This document shows, piece by piece, positions 39,462 to 51,672 of a stretch of 64,000 nt of DNA; positions within the stretch are counted from its first letter, which is position 1, and each line of letters starts with the position of its first letter. The DNA comes from Eonycteris spelaea (lineage: Eukaryota; Chordata; Mammalia; Chiroptera; Pteropodidae). Under the pieces are notes generated by a model that did no database searches, had not been told where the DNA came from, and worked only from the letters and a program-made list of their open reading frames with translations. Where the stretch lies: the NCBI GenBank assembly GCA_003508835.1, contig PUFA01000027.1, forward strand, positions 620,001 through 684,000. Direction: 5' to 3'. The position numbers and the translations under genes are program-made.

Positions 39462-39480
39462 CGGCTTAATATTTATCCCT
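39462..39480 (-). promoter_or_regulatory. CDK6: TATA-like core promoter of CDK6 (proximal start)
   Basis: The minus strand carries GATAAATATTAAG within otherwise very GC-rich sequence, followed 3' by TGACGTG (39449-39455), a CRE-like half site. A start 25-30 bp downstream would fall near 39440. The position relative to the CDK6 ATG matches the expected proximal transcript. No experimental support is visible; an isolated AT-rich patch in an island can also be chance. Confidence 0.4.
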
Positions 39481-41107
39481 ATATCACTGTGTTGTGCTGC
39501 TACCTCCCCGTCTCCCCAGGCCTGGACGCGCAGGGAGAGGGTCTCCCGGGGTGCCGAGGGCGTTCAGGGGTCGCGCACAAGCTGCTGTGGAAGGACAGTG
39601 AGTCCACCCGTGTGGGGCCGCAATGTGGGTGGGGGCTCCCGGGACCCTGTAACCGATGCTGGAGTGTAGGGGAAGGGGTGGTCAGACATCTGTTTGGAAA
39701 TCGCTTCCTTTCTTCTCTACTTTCAGTTTTTCTACGCGGAGACATTTAAAAACGACTTGCACACACAAATGGTCTTTTGGGGGTCAAAGGAGTCTGAGTT
39801 GGAAACGGAATTCTTCCTCCGACTCAGAGGACCTCCCTGGTGGAAACCCATCAGGTCGGGAGGGCTTTCCCGCTACTCCAGGGTGGGTTGAGCCGTGGGG
39901 CCCGGAGGAGGGGAGTCGCCCACATTTTAGCTAGTATTCTCTCTAAAGAATTACTAATAAGGAAAGGTAACATAACCATGACTCGCTCTGAAATTTTCAG
40001 TCGATTTCAACTACAGCAAAACTCTACCTCCTCTTGAAAAAGGGGGGGTGGGGACAGTAAATGCTGAGCCTCCTCGGGTGAGAGAGAGGGGGCCGTGCCC
40101 TCGGGCCCGGAATTGCGAACCTTTCCCTACTCCCAGGATCATCCTCTGATGTAGGTAGCAGAGGTTTCCATTCGCCTTAGGCTTAAGGCCTGTAGCCGGT
40201 CGCCCCCCCACCCCCCAGCCCTCCGCACAAAAAAGTGAGGGATGGAAGGGGTCACCTTCCCACCCCATTCATTTGCAATACAGGACCCAGGAACCTCCGA
40301 CCACAGCCGCCGTGGTCTCGGCTGGACGTTCGCCCGCCTGCCGCGTGTCCGGAATTCTCGGGGCACTTCGGAATTACCTGCCTGCAACCGCTGGCCCGCT
40401 CGCCTTCTTCCAAGAATTAAAGAAACAAATGGCGCGACCCCCACGGTGTGCGGACGGAGGGGACCGCAGCGTGTACGGAGCCCTTCACACTCACTCCATT
40501 CAAAACCCTCCTTAAAAGGTGAAGGCAAATCCAGGGGAAGCCGAGGAACGAGCCCCTAGAGCCTGCCCGGGGGTCTGGGCCAGGCGAGGGCCACACAGGT
40601 AAGCAGCGGAGTCGCCGCCGGACGCGCAGCCCCCTCCAGGGTCCCCGCTCCCGGCCCCTCAAGCCAGAGGCTCTGCAGCGGAGGAAGCGTCGCGGACGTC
40701 CCACCCCCGCAGGGAACAGCGCCCGCTGCCCCCGCCCGGCCCCGCACCTCCCGCCCTGGCTCGCCCCCTCGCTCCCTGGACCTTCGGCTCCCGCCGAGAG
40801 AACGGGGGCAGCAGTGCTTTTTTCTCCCCTCTCCTCCACTTTTTTTGTTGTTGGTTTTTTGTTTTTGTTGTTTTCCCACGCTGGCTGAATTGACTTGACC
40901 CCATTTCAAAAAAGTTTGACATAGTGCTTCAACATTTCCGCATTCCTCCGCGACTACAAAGGCTGCAGCCGCCTCCTTCTGCTTTCTGTCTTGCTCTCTG
41001 TCTTCACACTCAATGAAATCCTATCATGTGCCTCTCCGAGGCCTGCCAAGCACCGCAAGGGTCGCCACCAGCGCAGCGACAAGAGGCCGCACCGGGGACC
41101 ACTGCTC

Positions 41108-41140
41108 CTGCGTGTGCGCACACGCAGATGCGCCCACGTG
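41108..41140. promoter_or_regulatory. 20-bp perfect palindrome (NRF1-like core) plus CACGTG E-box
   Basis: Positions 41108-41127 form a perfect palindrome centred on TGTGCGCACA, resembling the NRF1 half-site pair. A canonical E-box CACGTG (USF/MYC type) follows at 41135-41140. Both lie in the CpG island between the two candidate CDK6 starts. Binding is inferred from motif only. Confidence 0.35.
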
Positions 41141-41799
41141 CACACTGGCGCGCTGCGGGCTGCGGGGCGGGAGCTGCTCGCTGTTGGGTGTGTTTTAACT
41201 CCAGTGTTTTTAAAATTATAAAAGTAAACGTGCGTCCTTGCGGAGCTCCAAGCCTGGGCACTGGCAGCCTGCACATACGCTCTAAGTGTGCGTAACACGC
41301 CAGCAAGGGTTGCCAGCGAGGAGCCTGCGTTAACTTTTATCTCGTGGTGGGAAGGTGGAGCCCACACCCACATCCACACCTCAGCGAGCTGGAGAGGGAG
41401 CTCTCGTGGCAGTGCATTTCAACCTTAAATACGGATTAGTGTGTGAGTGTTCGAGTGGTATTTAAATTCCGTTTGAAGAAACTGGATAAGGAGTGTTTGT
41501 GTGGGTGTTTGTGCGCACGGCTATGAGGGAGCAGGCACAAAATCTCAGTGTTGGGGTTCCCTAGTGTGGGATGTCCTCCTCTACCCAGATTAGGAGAGAC
41601 TCCTTTAGCTCCCCCAAACTGGCCCCCGTAACTACCCGCCTCGGTTCTTAAGGGGTTAACCAAAACGGATTCCGAGGACGTTACACCCCTAACAGTCACC
41701 CACACCCACACTTTCGCTTCTGACCCTAACCAAGTCCCCCAACCGCCCCCCATGGACCCCCACCCTGCAGCCCACCCAACCGAGCGCACAGTTCCTTAC

Positions 41800-42100
41800 C
41801 TGAGGGGCCTGGCCTCCAGAGGGGACTGCGAGTGTCAGTCGACCCTCCGCACGTGTCCACGCCCGCGCGAAGCAACTCGGCTTGGAGGAAGGAGTCACCA
41901 GCACTCTCTCCGGCTAGGGGGTGGGCACAGCGGCGGAGGGCGGAGGGACAGCGAGAGGCGCCGCCCGCGCGGCTTGTTGGGGGCGGATGGGGGCCGCTGG
42001 GCTCTGGCCGGGGCTCGGGGCCCGAGCTTGGGGAGGCAGCAGGGACGTGGGCGGAGGCCCGGAGGCCAACTCTTCCCTAGACCCACCCGGCAGCGGGGTT
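41800..42100 (-). other. CDK6: Probable alternative non-coding first exon of CDK6
   Basis: On the minus strand the sequence CAG|GTAAGGAAC lies at 41802-41791, a consensus splice donor at the edge of a CpG-dense block. It is about 3.1 kb upstream of the CDK6 ATG, close to where I recall the non-coding first exon of the longer human transcript. The donor (exon end 41800) is seen; the 5' boundary near 42100 is a guess based on CpG density. Confidence 0.45.
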
Positions 42101-42300
42101 GGGGGCTCACGGCACAGTGGCAAGCAAGTGTGGAAATTAAAGCTTTCCGGAGAGAAGGGAGGCGGCTGAGCCCCCGGCTGCTGCTCTAAGCCTCCCAGCT
42201 CCCCAGCTCTTGGGTGTAACAAGGGGTTGAGGGGGGGCTGTTAAATGAAAATTTCCGGCTTTCACTGGAACTGGAGTGGGGGATCTTGCGACTGAAATAA

Positions 42301-42341
42301 GAGGGAGAGAGAGAGAGAGAGAGAGAGAAGAGAGAGAGAGA

Positions 42342-42372
<31 letters not shown>

Positions 42373-42375
42373 AGA
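42301..42375. repeat. (GA)n microsatellite at the CpG island edge
   Basis: About 75 bp of nearly pure GA/GGA repeats form a polypurine tract just upstream of the distal candidate CDK6 start. Such tracts are known to bind GAGA-type factors and to form triplex DNA; neither is shown here. Confidence 0.95.
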
Positions 42376-42597
42376 TGAGTCGATGAGTTTGTCGGGAGTC
42401 CGCAGAGTTTCCACACCCAGGGTCCCCAGAGTTGGCGTTTTGACAGAGTCAGGCGGGGTATCACAGTCTGTGATGTGGCTGGATGGGAAGAAACACAAAA
42501 CAACCAACAATAATTATGAGGGGCCGGTGGGGATGGTAATACCCACACTTGCGAAGAAACTGAAAAGTCAGACCAAAAAAATAACTCTTCTCTCTCT

Positions 42598-42661
42598 CTA
42601 AAAACAAAACAAAACAAAACAAACCCCCCAAACAAGACAAACAAAACAAAACAAAACAAAC
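42598..42661. repeat. (CAAAA)n / CAAA-rich simple repeat
   Basis: Repeated AAAAC units, interrupted by a short C run, cover roughly 60 bp. Confidence 0.85.
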
Positions 42662-42970
42662 TTGGCAGGACGCTTTGCAGAAAAAAAAATACTAATCTAT
42701 CCAAGCACTTTTCACTTTCAGCATGAGCTACATTTGTTTTGTTTCTTCTCTTTCCTTTCGGCCTCACAAAGCCCTATCTTTTCCTTTTGGACAGAGGATA
42801 TGATTTGGAAATTGTCAGGCACTCTTGTGGTTAACGATCTACTTGGAGGAGCTGGCCGATTCACAATTATTAAGTGGATAGCAACTGCTGAGGTTCACTA
42901 AGGTATTTCTGGGAAGCTAAAAAGACTAAAATTCAATGTAAATAACAGAACAGCAAAATAATAGACAGGC

Positions 42971-42973
42971 ACA

Positions 42974-43005
<32 letters not shown>
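42971..43005. repeat. (CA)n microsatellite
   Basis: About 17 uninterrupted CA units. Confidence 0.95.
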
Positions 43006-43006
<1 letters not shown>

Positions 43007-46000
43007 GAAGAGAAAAGTGAGTCGATGGGTGCTCAATATTAAATGCATTATTGGAATTCTGAAATTGGAAACCTTGTAAGAATGTATCCTTTACCTGCTG
43101 AGAAAAACCTGAATACAATTATTTCAGGTGAAAATGAGATTTTGGAGGGAAAAAAAATCTTCAAGAGTTTTTTACCATGAAGTAAAACAAAACTTAAAAT
43201 TAACTGATTTTTGGAAAGAGTTCAGTGTTGTCCAAAAATCTGTTATCTGTAGAATACTTTAAACCCCTTAAACATCTTAAAGCAAAGCTAAAAAAAATTT
43301 ATTTATTTCATTGCTCTGTGGGAAAATTTAAAACCAGCAAAATTCTATTTGAATTGGAAATATTACCCTCTATAAATTTTTGACTTTTTAAATTAAACCA
43401 TGTTTCTAATTTCACTTTAGATCAAAATTTTTTCTTTATAAAATTGGTTCTTGTACTACACTGTGAAATAACAGGTTAGGTAAATAAAAATTGTTGCCCT
43501 TTCCATTAGCAAATATTTTTTGCAATGAATTTTAAAAATTTTTCTTAAATAAAAAGTGAATAAATGTGTTATAATTGTGTTTATGCTTGAGATAATTCAT
43601 AAAATACATTTGTATTTAGAAGCATATCTTCTAAAATAAATCCAATTTCTAAACAAAATTTGTATTTGTAAAGATATCTGTAATCATATATATTGTCTAG
43701 GCTTAAGAAACAAATTGTTGGAATTTGTATTTGTATAAAATATAAGATCACTACAAGTCACTAGACTTTAAACAAGAGACACAAATGAGAATCCTCCATT
43801 TTGATAATTGCTCACACTTACCAATGCTTTTTTAAAACAAGATTTACTTGCTGGTAATTAATACGTTTATGTAATTCATAAATAATTGTCACTCAATAGT
43901 CAGAGGAACCAGCAAATGATTGTAAGAATTTATCTGAGTAAATAATTTGTTTAAAAAACATTAAGCTGTAAAATATCTTTAAAAATTAGCAGAAAAAGTG
44001 TCTTTTCTACACTGCATTGCATTTTTAATTACTTAATTTGACAACAACCACAGGTGGATTAGACATTCTATAATTTGGGTTACTAGATCACTTAGGCAAT
44101 GTAAAAAACAATGAAACTTCATTTGATTATAATGTTAATACTGAATATTAACTCTTATGTCATCTGCTTTCTCTAATATTGTTAATTTGTCATTGTTCAC
44201 TCTCCTGGGTTGTGGTTACTTAAACCATATCTTGTTACTTAAATCTTCAGACCAGAAAGTTTTACAATGGATTTTATAAAATTAAGCAAATATCAGATTG
44301 TTTTTGTTTATGGATAACTTCCTCTTGGGTTATCATAACAAAATTTGTGCAAAGTTTATAAACTGGAAACCAAATTCCGACTCTTGTTTAGTAATCTTTG
44401 ATGAATGAAAACATAGCATCAAGAATAGATACTAATTTGCACCAGTATTTTTCACACTGCATATCAGATATTCTAAAGTTGCAAATCATCTTACAGGTTT
44501 TAAAAAATTAGAACTCTAGGTTTATCTCCAAATATGTTGTAGCTTACCTGAAAGTTTTCTTAATGTCACAGAGAGATGTATTTCATGTGGTGAATACTTT
44601 ATATCAAATATCTATAAGTTTTTGTTTTCACTAAAATAAAATTTTAAAATTTTGGTCTGTAATTTATAATCATGTTTAATAAATGAATACTTTATTTAAA
44701 ATTAATTATATATTGTACATCTAATTCTAAACAATCTCTGGTTTATATTAGCTATATGAATTTAAAAATACATTTTCCAGAAACTCAGAAATGAAGTTTT
44801 GCTTAATCTATTACACAATGATTTTAATTGAGGTCCATGTAAATGTATGATTTTTTTGTCTATGAAAGTTCTCCTCTTTCTTGTTTTGATAAAACCTTTC
44901 TGGTTTAATAACTGTGAAATCAGTTACCCCTGTTTTAAAACTTGATTTATATGAATATGTAAATGTTATTTTGTTGAGTAATTACCATGAAAAACTATAA
45001 TTTTAACGGAAATAGCATAATATAATACAGTGCATCTTAATGCATTTTCCCTCTAGTATTTCTGATATTTTCTTGTGTTTTCCTTTAAAATATAATATTG
45101 AAAAGTTCCTAAATATCCTAGGAAAAATCAATTGTACTACTAACTTTTTCAATTATAAATTATGAACTTTAAATAATTTTTTATGCTTAATCTTCTAAAT
45201 AAATTACTTCCCATCAATTTGGAAATGACCTTGGCTTGTTTCTTTTTGTTTTTTTCATGTGATCTAGTGCATTGCACTCGAACAGTGAAACTTGAAAAGA
45301 TTTTGATATTTGCGTGAGGGAAAGATTATATTCGGTCATAGCTTATAAAATTTAAGGAAAAAAAAAGATTATTATTATCTAATTGGAACATTCCGTTTTC
45401 ATGGATTTTACTGCCCTATAATTATATGTGGGCAACATGTAAGTACTATGTTCACATTTGTATCATTGTCATTGTCTTTCCTATTTTTTTTCTTTCAATA
45501 AACATTCATATCTTTTTCCTTATGTGTGTGTGTATGTGAATACCTGTATGGTTCTTGGCATATCATGACATATTCGAAATGTGTTCTTAAAAATCCTTTC
45601 ATCATCTATATTAGAATTCTGAGTAATCAGAAAAATAACTGGTGGAATATACTTATAAAATCTGATGATAATAACATGGAAATACTACATTTCCTCTCCA
45701 TTTATAATGTCCTGTGATTGCATTGAGTTCCGACATTTCTTTTCTAAAATAATAAATACTTGCATCTCAACACGTGGCCTAACAGTTGTGTTGCCATAGC
45801 TGCCTTTGGTTGAGCTACAAAAAAAAAAAGGTACACCATTCAGATAAAGCCATAAAGGTACAATGTGGCGAGGGCAAATGATAATAAAGTGAGATCTGGG
45901 AGGTAGGAGGAAGGACAAAGAAAGGCATGTGGGGAAGCTTCTATGGAATGGCCTGGCAGCAGGTACAAAGAAGAAAGCACATGTCAGTGTCTTGGGGCGA

Positions 46001-46139
46001 AAGAGATGTTCCTCGGTTCTCTGGGATGGCACATCCCAGGCAACTTGATTCTTTTCAGAAAGAACAACATTCTATGTCTAGTGTATTATTTGCAATGAAA
46101 TCTGTCTTATTGAATGTGATTGTATTCCATATAAAGTAA
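43006..46139. other. AT-rich, repeat-poor DNA upstream of CDK6
   Basis: I recognise no interspersed repeat for about 2.5 kb (43006-45500), the longest such run outside the CpG island, and no gene. Around 45520 there is a short TG repeat. In human an antisense lncRNA is annotated upstream of CDK6, but nothing here allows exons to be placed. Confidence 0.4.
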
Positions 46140-48359
46140 CTATTTTGCTCGTTATGGATTTTCACTGAAAATAATAATATAATGAATTATTTGCAGAATT
46201 CTTTGAATGCCTTAGAAAAAAGTTATAATAGCATAACTCTGTGAATGAAACATTTTATCATAAATTGAAGAGAGGTCCAGTTTTTAAACCCTACTCTAAA
46301 TCTGTTCAAAGTTACTTAGAGCTTCTTGTACTATATATCTAGCACAGTAACTAACTGGCAAGTGTTTTATGTCCAATAAATGTTTGTCAATGGGAAAATT
46401 GGCGTTTATATCTTTTAGTCTTCTTCTTTGGGATTACTTCTTTTAATTTCCTTAAGAGGGATATATTAAAATAATTTTTAGTATAACCCCAGCAAAGCTT
46501 AAGGATCAGTATGCTGATTTTGGAACCTCAGAAATGTGTTTTCTCTACCTGCGGTTCCCTTTCCTTTCAGCCTTCTTTCTCTAAATCCTAATATTATTTC
46601 AAGGCCCAGCTCCTCCTTAAAATCTAGAAGATCCCCTAAGCTAAATGACATTTCTCTTTGCTCTAATTTCCTGAGGCCATCTGCTTTCTACCTTCCTAAA
46701 AGCTTGATGCTCTGCTATCCACTACCTGAGTTCCTCAAGAGTGTCCACAGTTCCTTGTTTCCTTTGGTGATGCTCCACCACTCATCTGTGCCATCTGGTC
46801 ATAGTAGGGTGGTCAGTAAATGCCGCAGTGATTCTTGTCTCCTCCATGAGTGTTACAGAGTCAAGCAGACACAGAACAGACTGAAATGCTGTGACATAAC
46901 TAGAATAAACATTTTGAAACGTTGAGAACGGTCGTTCCGCTTTGCTTAAACAGGAAAATAAATAATAAACAGGTCGTCCTGCATACTTTGTGTGAATTTG
47001 TTATATTTTCTTGTGTTGCAAATATCAGTTATTTAAAAACATTTTTGTCTAAGTGAAAATGTGTTTAGATGGATTGTATAAATTTGTCGGAAAGATAAAT
47101 TCTCAAATCTTAACTAAAAAAGAAAATGTGCTTAGATAATTTTCTCCATTCACTATCCCTGAAGATTTCAATTAAACAATTTTTTTTTGAGAGCAAATAC
47201 TAACTCTGAGGTAAATTAAAACTATATGACCCAGAACCTGGAAGACTGCTAATTTTATTTGCGATATCTTTACTATCTATGTGATACATACACTAAAGGA
47301 ACTGTATTTCTAAGTCTGGAGTCTTGTGTTGTTCCTAGTTCTTCCTCTTTCAGTAATGTTCATTGTATATTCAGGAATCGGTCATTTAAACTTTATGATG
47401 ACCTTCAGGTGTCTATGCCTATTAAATGGGTTGCTACTCATTCAGAAGATATTATGAATAGTTTGGAGAGGCCAAAAAGAACTTATCTGAGCAAGAGAAG
47501 ATAGGCAGGTTATAATGGAATTTGCTAGTCTATGTGTCAGCGGACCTGAAATTAAACCTGAAGTTGGCCATAAACTACCCATGTGATAGCGGGCAACACA
47601 CATAAGCCCTCATACCTGTCAGTAAAAGAGATGATTTGTCTGGATGATCTGTACATCACCATAGCTTGGAAATGCTATAGTTTAGTCCAACGTCCTAGGA
47701 CTGGCAGCATCATTACACATTTGTTTTATTAAAACCCCTACACAAGAACAGTGCCAGAGGATGGAACTCGGGTCAGCAGCCCAGAGAGGGGTCTGGATTT
47801 CAAGTGTGAATTAGACCGGGATCTCTCTATAACTGTCTGGATTTTCAAGACTGAACAGAAATAAAGACTGCTAGAAAAATGTTAGAAAAATTCGCTAGTT
47901 TTTCATTAGAGATGGGGAGAGAGGAGCCAGATTTTAATTTTTTGGCTGAAATTATGATGAATTAAATTTATCAACCCTCAGTAAAATGTGATAACTAAAT
48001 TACAATACTCAAGATTAGAAATTTTTGGTGATCACAGAAATTCTTTCAAAGATATCGTGAAGCATAACTTTGGCAGATGTGACATATCTCTAAACCATTG
48101 AAAATATTAGTGGCAGCCAGCCTCCCATGATGCAGTGGGGAAATGGGAGGTGGGGTAGAGCAGTCAAAGACAGTATGCTGTGCATTTGAGGGGGTCCAGC
48201 AATATCAGAAACCTAAAAGCTGCTGAGCCAACGCTGTTATAAAAATGTGTGCAGAGGAAAAGGCTGTTGCCTCTGTGCTTTGACTTTCTACCACACTGGC
48301 CCAACATACGCACAGTTTTAAGGTCCTCTTCAGATGTGCAGGGAAAGGGCATTTAGGCG
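46140..48359. other. Upstream intergenic DNA with weak L2/MIR remnants
   Basis: A weak L2-like end lies at 46300-46400 (ending CCAATAAATGTTTGTCAATG) and a pyrimidine-rich L2-like part at 46530-46830. A weak + MIR may be at 47525-47660 (GTCAGCGGACCTGAAATT, then CCATGTGATAGCGGGCAA). No gene. Confidence 0.4.
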
Positions 48360-48550
48360 GTTGGAACGGACAGTCCTAGATTATAAACCTGGCTCCACCA
48401 TGTGACTTTGGACTAAGTTTCAAACTTTCAGATCCCCAGTTTCCCTCACTCATAAAGTAAGGATACTATTATCAATCAAAATGGGTTGGTGTGAGAATTA
48501 ATGCCTACTATGTGCATTCTGCATTTAGCAGACACTAATAAATATCAATC
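48360..48550 (+). repeat. MIR SINE
   Basis: Consensus order is kept: CCTGGCTCCACCATGTGACT, CAGTTTCCCTCACTCATAAA, GGTGTGAGAATTAATG, GCAGACACTAATAAATATCA. Confidence 0.85.
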
Positions 48551-50094
48551 TCTTTCATGATATCACATTTCCTATCCTTTCTTTTTTGGGGGGAGTTGGG
48601 GGACAGCTAACCCTTTGTCTGACATGTCTTTCTTCTTTTTAACTAGATACAGTATTTCCACCACTGCAGAAGAAACAATCATAAAACAGACCAAACCTAA
48701 AATTATCGAGGGCCTTGACAAACCACCGCTGTCTCTGGGTGTGCGGGGAATGGAGAAGGTGAACTGTCTCACCTGAGACCTCTTTTCCTGTCCAGAATTG
48801 TCCCAGAACTGCTCAGTCTCTTTAATCTTTCTTCATTGTTTTCCTCACTCTCTTCCCTCCAAGTAGCTCTCTCTTCCTTTCTCCACTGCTTTCGGGTGGC
48901 CCTGGAGCCAACCCCATGCTGCCCCTTAAATCTCCCCCATAATTTGCTGACATCTGCCTTAAAAGTCCTGCGCTCTGCTGTTGCCATCCCACAAGAGTTC
49001 CCCACCGATCACACTTCCACAGTCACTCTCTACCTACCACTTCCCCTGGTTGAAGTTCCGAGTGTTAACCTATTTGTCATCATATCAATATCTTTCCTAC
49101 ACTTTGACCCAATCTTCTTGGCTTAACAAAAGTTTCCTTGTACTTAAAGAAAACTGCACTTCCCACCCGATATCTCTCTCCTTAGAAAAGCTCGAGGGGA
49201 AACCCCGCCTTTCTTTTTCTTAATTTCCGTGGATATTGCCACAGTTCCCCAGCTTCTTGTCCTTTGATACTCGAATGCTTCCTTTCAGCCATTTTCCTCA
49301 GCTTTTCTTGTCAGCTTTCTAACCCCACCCATGAGCCATCAGATTACGTGAACCTCATGGTTTCTGGACTTTCACTCTTCATGGTTTCCTACTGACATCC
49401 CCAAAAGGATGACGGACTCCTTCAAATGGGGCCTGTGGCTTTTATTTCTTCATCACTAAGTCCTGACCCAGAGTCGGTGAACAGGGAGTGTTGGATGAAT
49501 GAAAGATATAAGAAACATGGGTGCCATTGGATGATTTTTCATTGAGGAGTGACCTGGCTCTCTCCCAGGCCATATCTTGCTCACTTATTTCTCCCTGTCC
49601 TGAATTACATGTTGTCTCCTTTAAGGGTGAACCCTCAGCAGGGTAGTTAAATGTCTCCATTTTAATTGTTCTAACACCTCACTCTCCACCTTTGGCTTTG
49701 TACCATCATGGCCTCCCTTGACAGGAACACATAGAATGGCTGATAGAACGCTCATGAACTGAGTAGATCTGACCCACCTGGATTTGCGCTTGGTCAGGAA
49801 GAGCCATGATATCCCAGGCAGGGATGTTTAAACTTGATTATTAGGCAAACATGAAACCAATTTAAGATTTGAGCAGAGAAGGTGGCATTTGGAGCACTAA
49901 TGGACTAAAGTCATGTTCAAAGAAGATGACTTTGGTAGTAGCAGGCCAAGACCCTGAGTAATTAAGGCCATTAAACAGGTTCCTGAAAGTGGGTTATAAA
50001 GGCCCAGGAATGAAAAAAAAAAAAAAAAAAAGGCTACAACTGGAAATATTTGACAGGATTTGGTTAATAACAAGGTAAACAGAATGAGAAAAGT

Positions 50095-50137
<43 letters not shown>

Positions 50138-50149
50138 GTCTTCCAGAAT
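48551..50149. other. Unassigned, with L2-like pyrimidine-rich patches
   Basis: 48780-49330 is C/T-rich and may be old L2 in + orientation. Overlapping minus-strand frames at 48572-49005 include a hydrophobic segment (IILGLVCFMIVSS) but no family match. A poly(A) run lies at about 50010-50030 and a (CA)n tract at 50096-50134. Confidence 0.35.
50096..50134. repeat. (CA)n microsatellite
   Basis: About 18 pure CA units. Confidence 0.95.
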
Positions 50150-50265
50150 AGCTCTGAGCACTTCATACAAATTACCTATTTAAACCTTCCAATTATCTCC
50201 ATTTTGCAGATAATGAAACTGAGGCATTAGGACCAAACTTATAACCAAGTTTTGGGTCTGAGGTA
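50150..50265 (-). repeat. MIR SINE fragment
   Basis: Reverse MIR: TCTGAGCACTTCATACAAAT, TCTCCATTTTGCAGATAATG, AAACTGAGGCATTAGGACC. Confidence 0.75.
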
Positions 50266-50272
50266 TCAAAAT

Positions 50273-50273
50273 A

Positions 50274-50314
<41 letters not shown>

Positions 50315-50318
50315 AATA
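50273..50318. repeat. (ATG)n trinucleotide microsatellite
   Basis: About 13 GAT/ATG units then ATAATAAT. Confidence 0.95.
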
Positions 50319-50559
50319 ATGTAGTTTATAATTTCTAGATAAAAGAAAGGTAGCAAAAGAAGATGGCTTCATGAAGATTTAGGAGTTTCATTTCTGAATT
50401 TGAGATGATAGACAAATGAAAATATCCAGTGGTTACATGAAAGGGAGAGCTTTCATTTTTGCCTTAAAATACGCCCAGATCCACCATCCTGGAGAATCCA
50501 CTGCTTGTTTTCAATGACTTTCTGCTTTTCCTCCTTCCTATTTTCAGGGCCAATTTCGT

Positions 50560-51110
50560 GAGTTGCACAGAAAAGCCCTGTGCTCGTTATATAATGTCTT
50601 GCTTTGTCATCTTAATTTTTTAAACAAAGTGCCCACATTTTCATTTTGAAGTGGGCCTTGCAAATTATGTATCGGGTCCTGCCTTCCCAATGGAACATCT
50701 GGGATAGACATTCCACATGTAGGCATTCACTTCGCAGTTCAGGTCTCTGTCCAGAGATGTTACTTCTTCCACTTCTTCCATGAAACTGTCCTTTCCAGCA
50801 TCATCATCAATGATGTCAGCTGCAGTTTCTTTTTCAGTTGTTCAGGTCTGCACTCCTAACACTGGTTTTAATCTTTTCTTGAAATGATTTCCTCTCTTTG
50901 CTCTCATGACACATGACTTCTGCCACTTCTTTGATTTGATGTTTTCGATTTTTTTTTTTCTGTCTTGCTTTGCTAGCTTTTCCTCTTGGTCCTACTCCAC
51001 ATCTGAAGTACCTTAAAGACTGAACAATCAGAAGTTGAATTGTTCTTCTGCAAGCTTGCTTACTCCATATAAGCTGTTGGAACTTCCTCTGTGGTATGCA
51101 CATAAAATAA
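50560..51110 (-). pseudogene. Possible remnant of a retrocopied coding sequence (unidentified)
   Basis: The minus strand holds a frame at 51103-50834 rich in basic residues (GKASKARQKKKNRKHQIKEV). After a frameshift it continues as an acidic run (ADIIDDDAGKDSFMEEVEEV) and ends in a further stop. The switch between basic and acidic low-bias coding sequence suggests a decayed retrocopy of a nuclear protein or a transposon gene. I do not recognise the parent, and chance cannot be excluded. Confidence 0.25.
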
Positions 51111-51672
51111 TGGATTTTCTGTTATCCGTGTAGTATTCGCTAACCACCAACCCAAACCTGTTTTCAGTCTCCTTTTCCCTAACTGTTCTTAATTTTTCCT
51201 TCTGTTGATTTCATAACTCTTTAAGTTTATGGCTTTTTCTCACTCTGTTGGCTTTCACCTTTGACTTCTCAACTCAACCAATAGTCAGTTTTAGGGCATT
51301 CCCTGATTCTAATTGTTTTAGGCCACCCTGGGAAATTACTTTGCCTAATCCATTTCTGTTCCCTTTTTTCATCTGACCAGATACTAGAGGTTAATGTTTC
51401 TGCCAAGTTTGCCTAAGATTATTTATATACCTTTTTCTGTAATCTCACATCTCTATCGCTTTCTTCCCATCCTCATTGTCATGATGCCTTTGCTTTCTGT
51501 GTCAGAGAAATAGAAGAAATCCAGGAGAATTTCATAGACTTCCTTTCCTTACCCTTCTTGAAAGAACTGTTTCCTTTATTGTCCAGGTCTCCACTTTATT
51601 GTTTTCTCCCTTCACAACCATCTTATTCACCCTCCTTGTCAGTATTTTTCCTCTCTCCAACTTCTAGGTTGG
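51111..51672. other. Unassigned intergenic DNA
   Basis: T/C-rich, no recognisable feature. Confidence 0.4.

Larger units (their letters stand above)
38130..42240. promoter_or_regulatory. CpG island spanning the CDK6 promoter region
   Basis: GC content and CpG frequency jump sharply from the flanking AT-rich DNA. The densest blocks are about 38340-39450, 40080-41200 and 41830-42130. This is the only CpG island in the window, and it covers the CDK6 leader, both candidate start sites and the first coding exon. Long open frames run through it on both strands, as expected where stop codons are rare. Boundaries are by eye. Confidence 0.85.

Noticed and set aside
38519..39469. A 316-codon open frame on the + strand across the CDK6 exon and leader
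   Set aside because: It is antisense to CDK6 in CpG-island sequence, where stop codons are rare. It is arginine/proline/serine-rich with no domain, and several other frames are open in parallel.
40139..42222. Many 60-145 codon frames on both strands of the CpG island
   Set aside because: They overlap each other, are low complexity and lack any family motif; they reflect GC composition.
42186..42767. 193-codon minus-strand frame
   Set aside because: Much of it is translated GA and CAAAA simple repeats (runs of Ser-Leu and Phe).
48572..49005. Two overlapping minus-strand frames, one with a hydrophobic segment
   Set aside because: The second would need a GTG start, neither matches a family I know, and the region looks like decayed L2.
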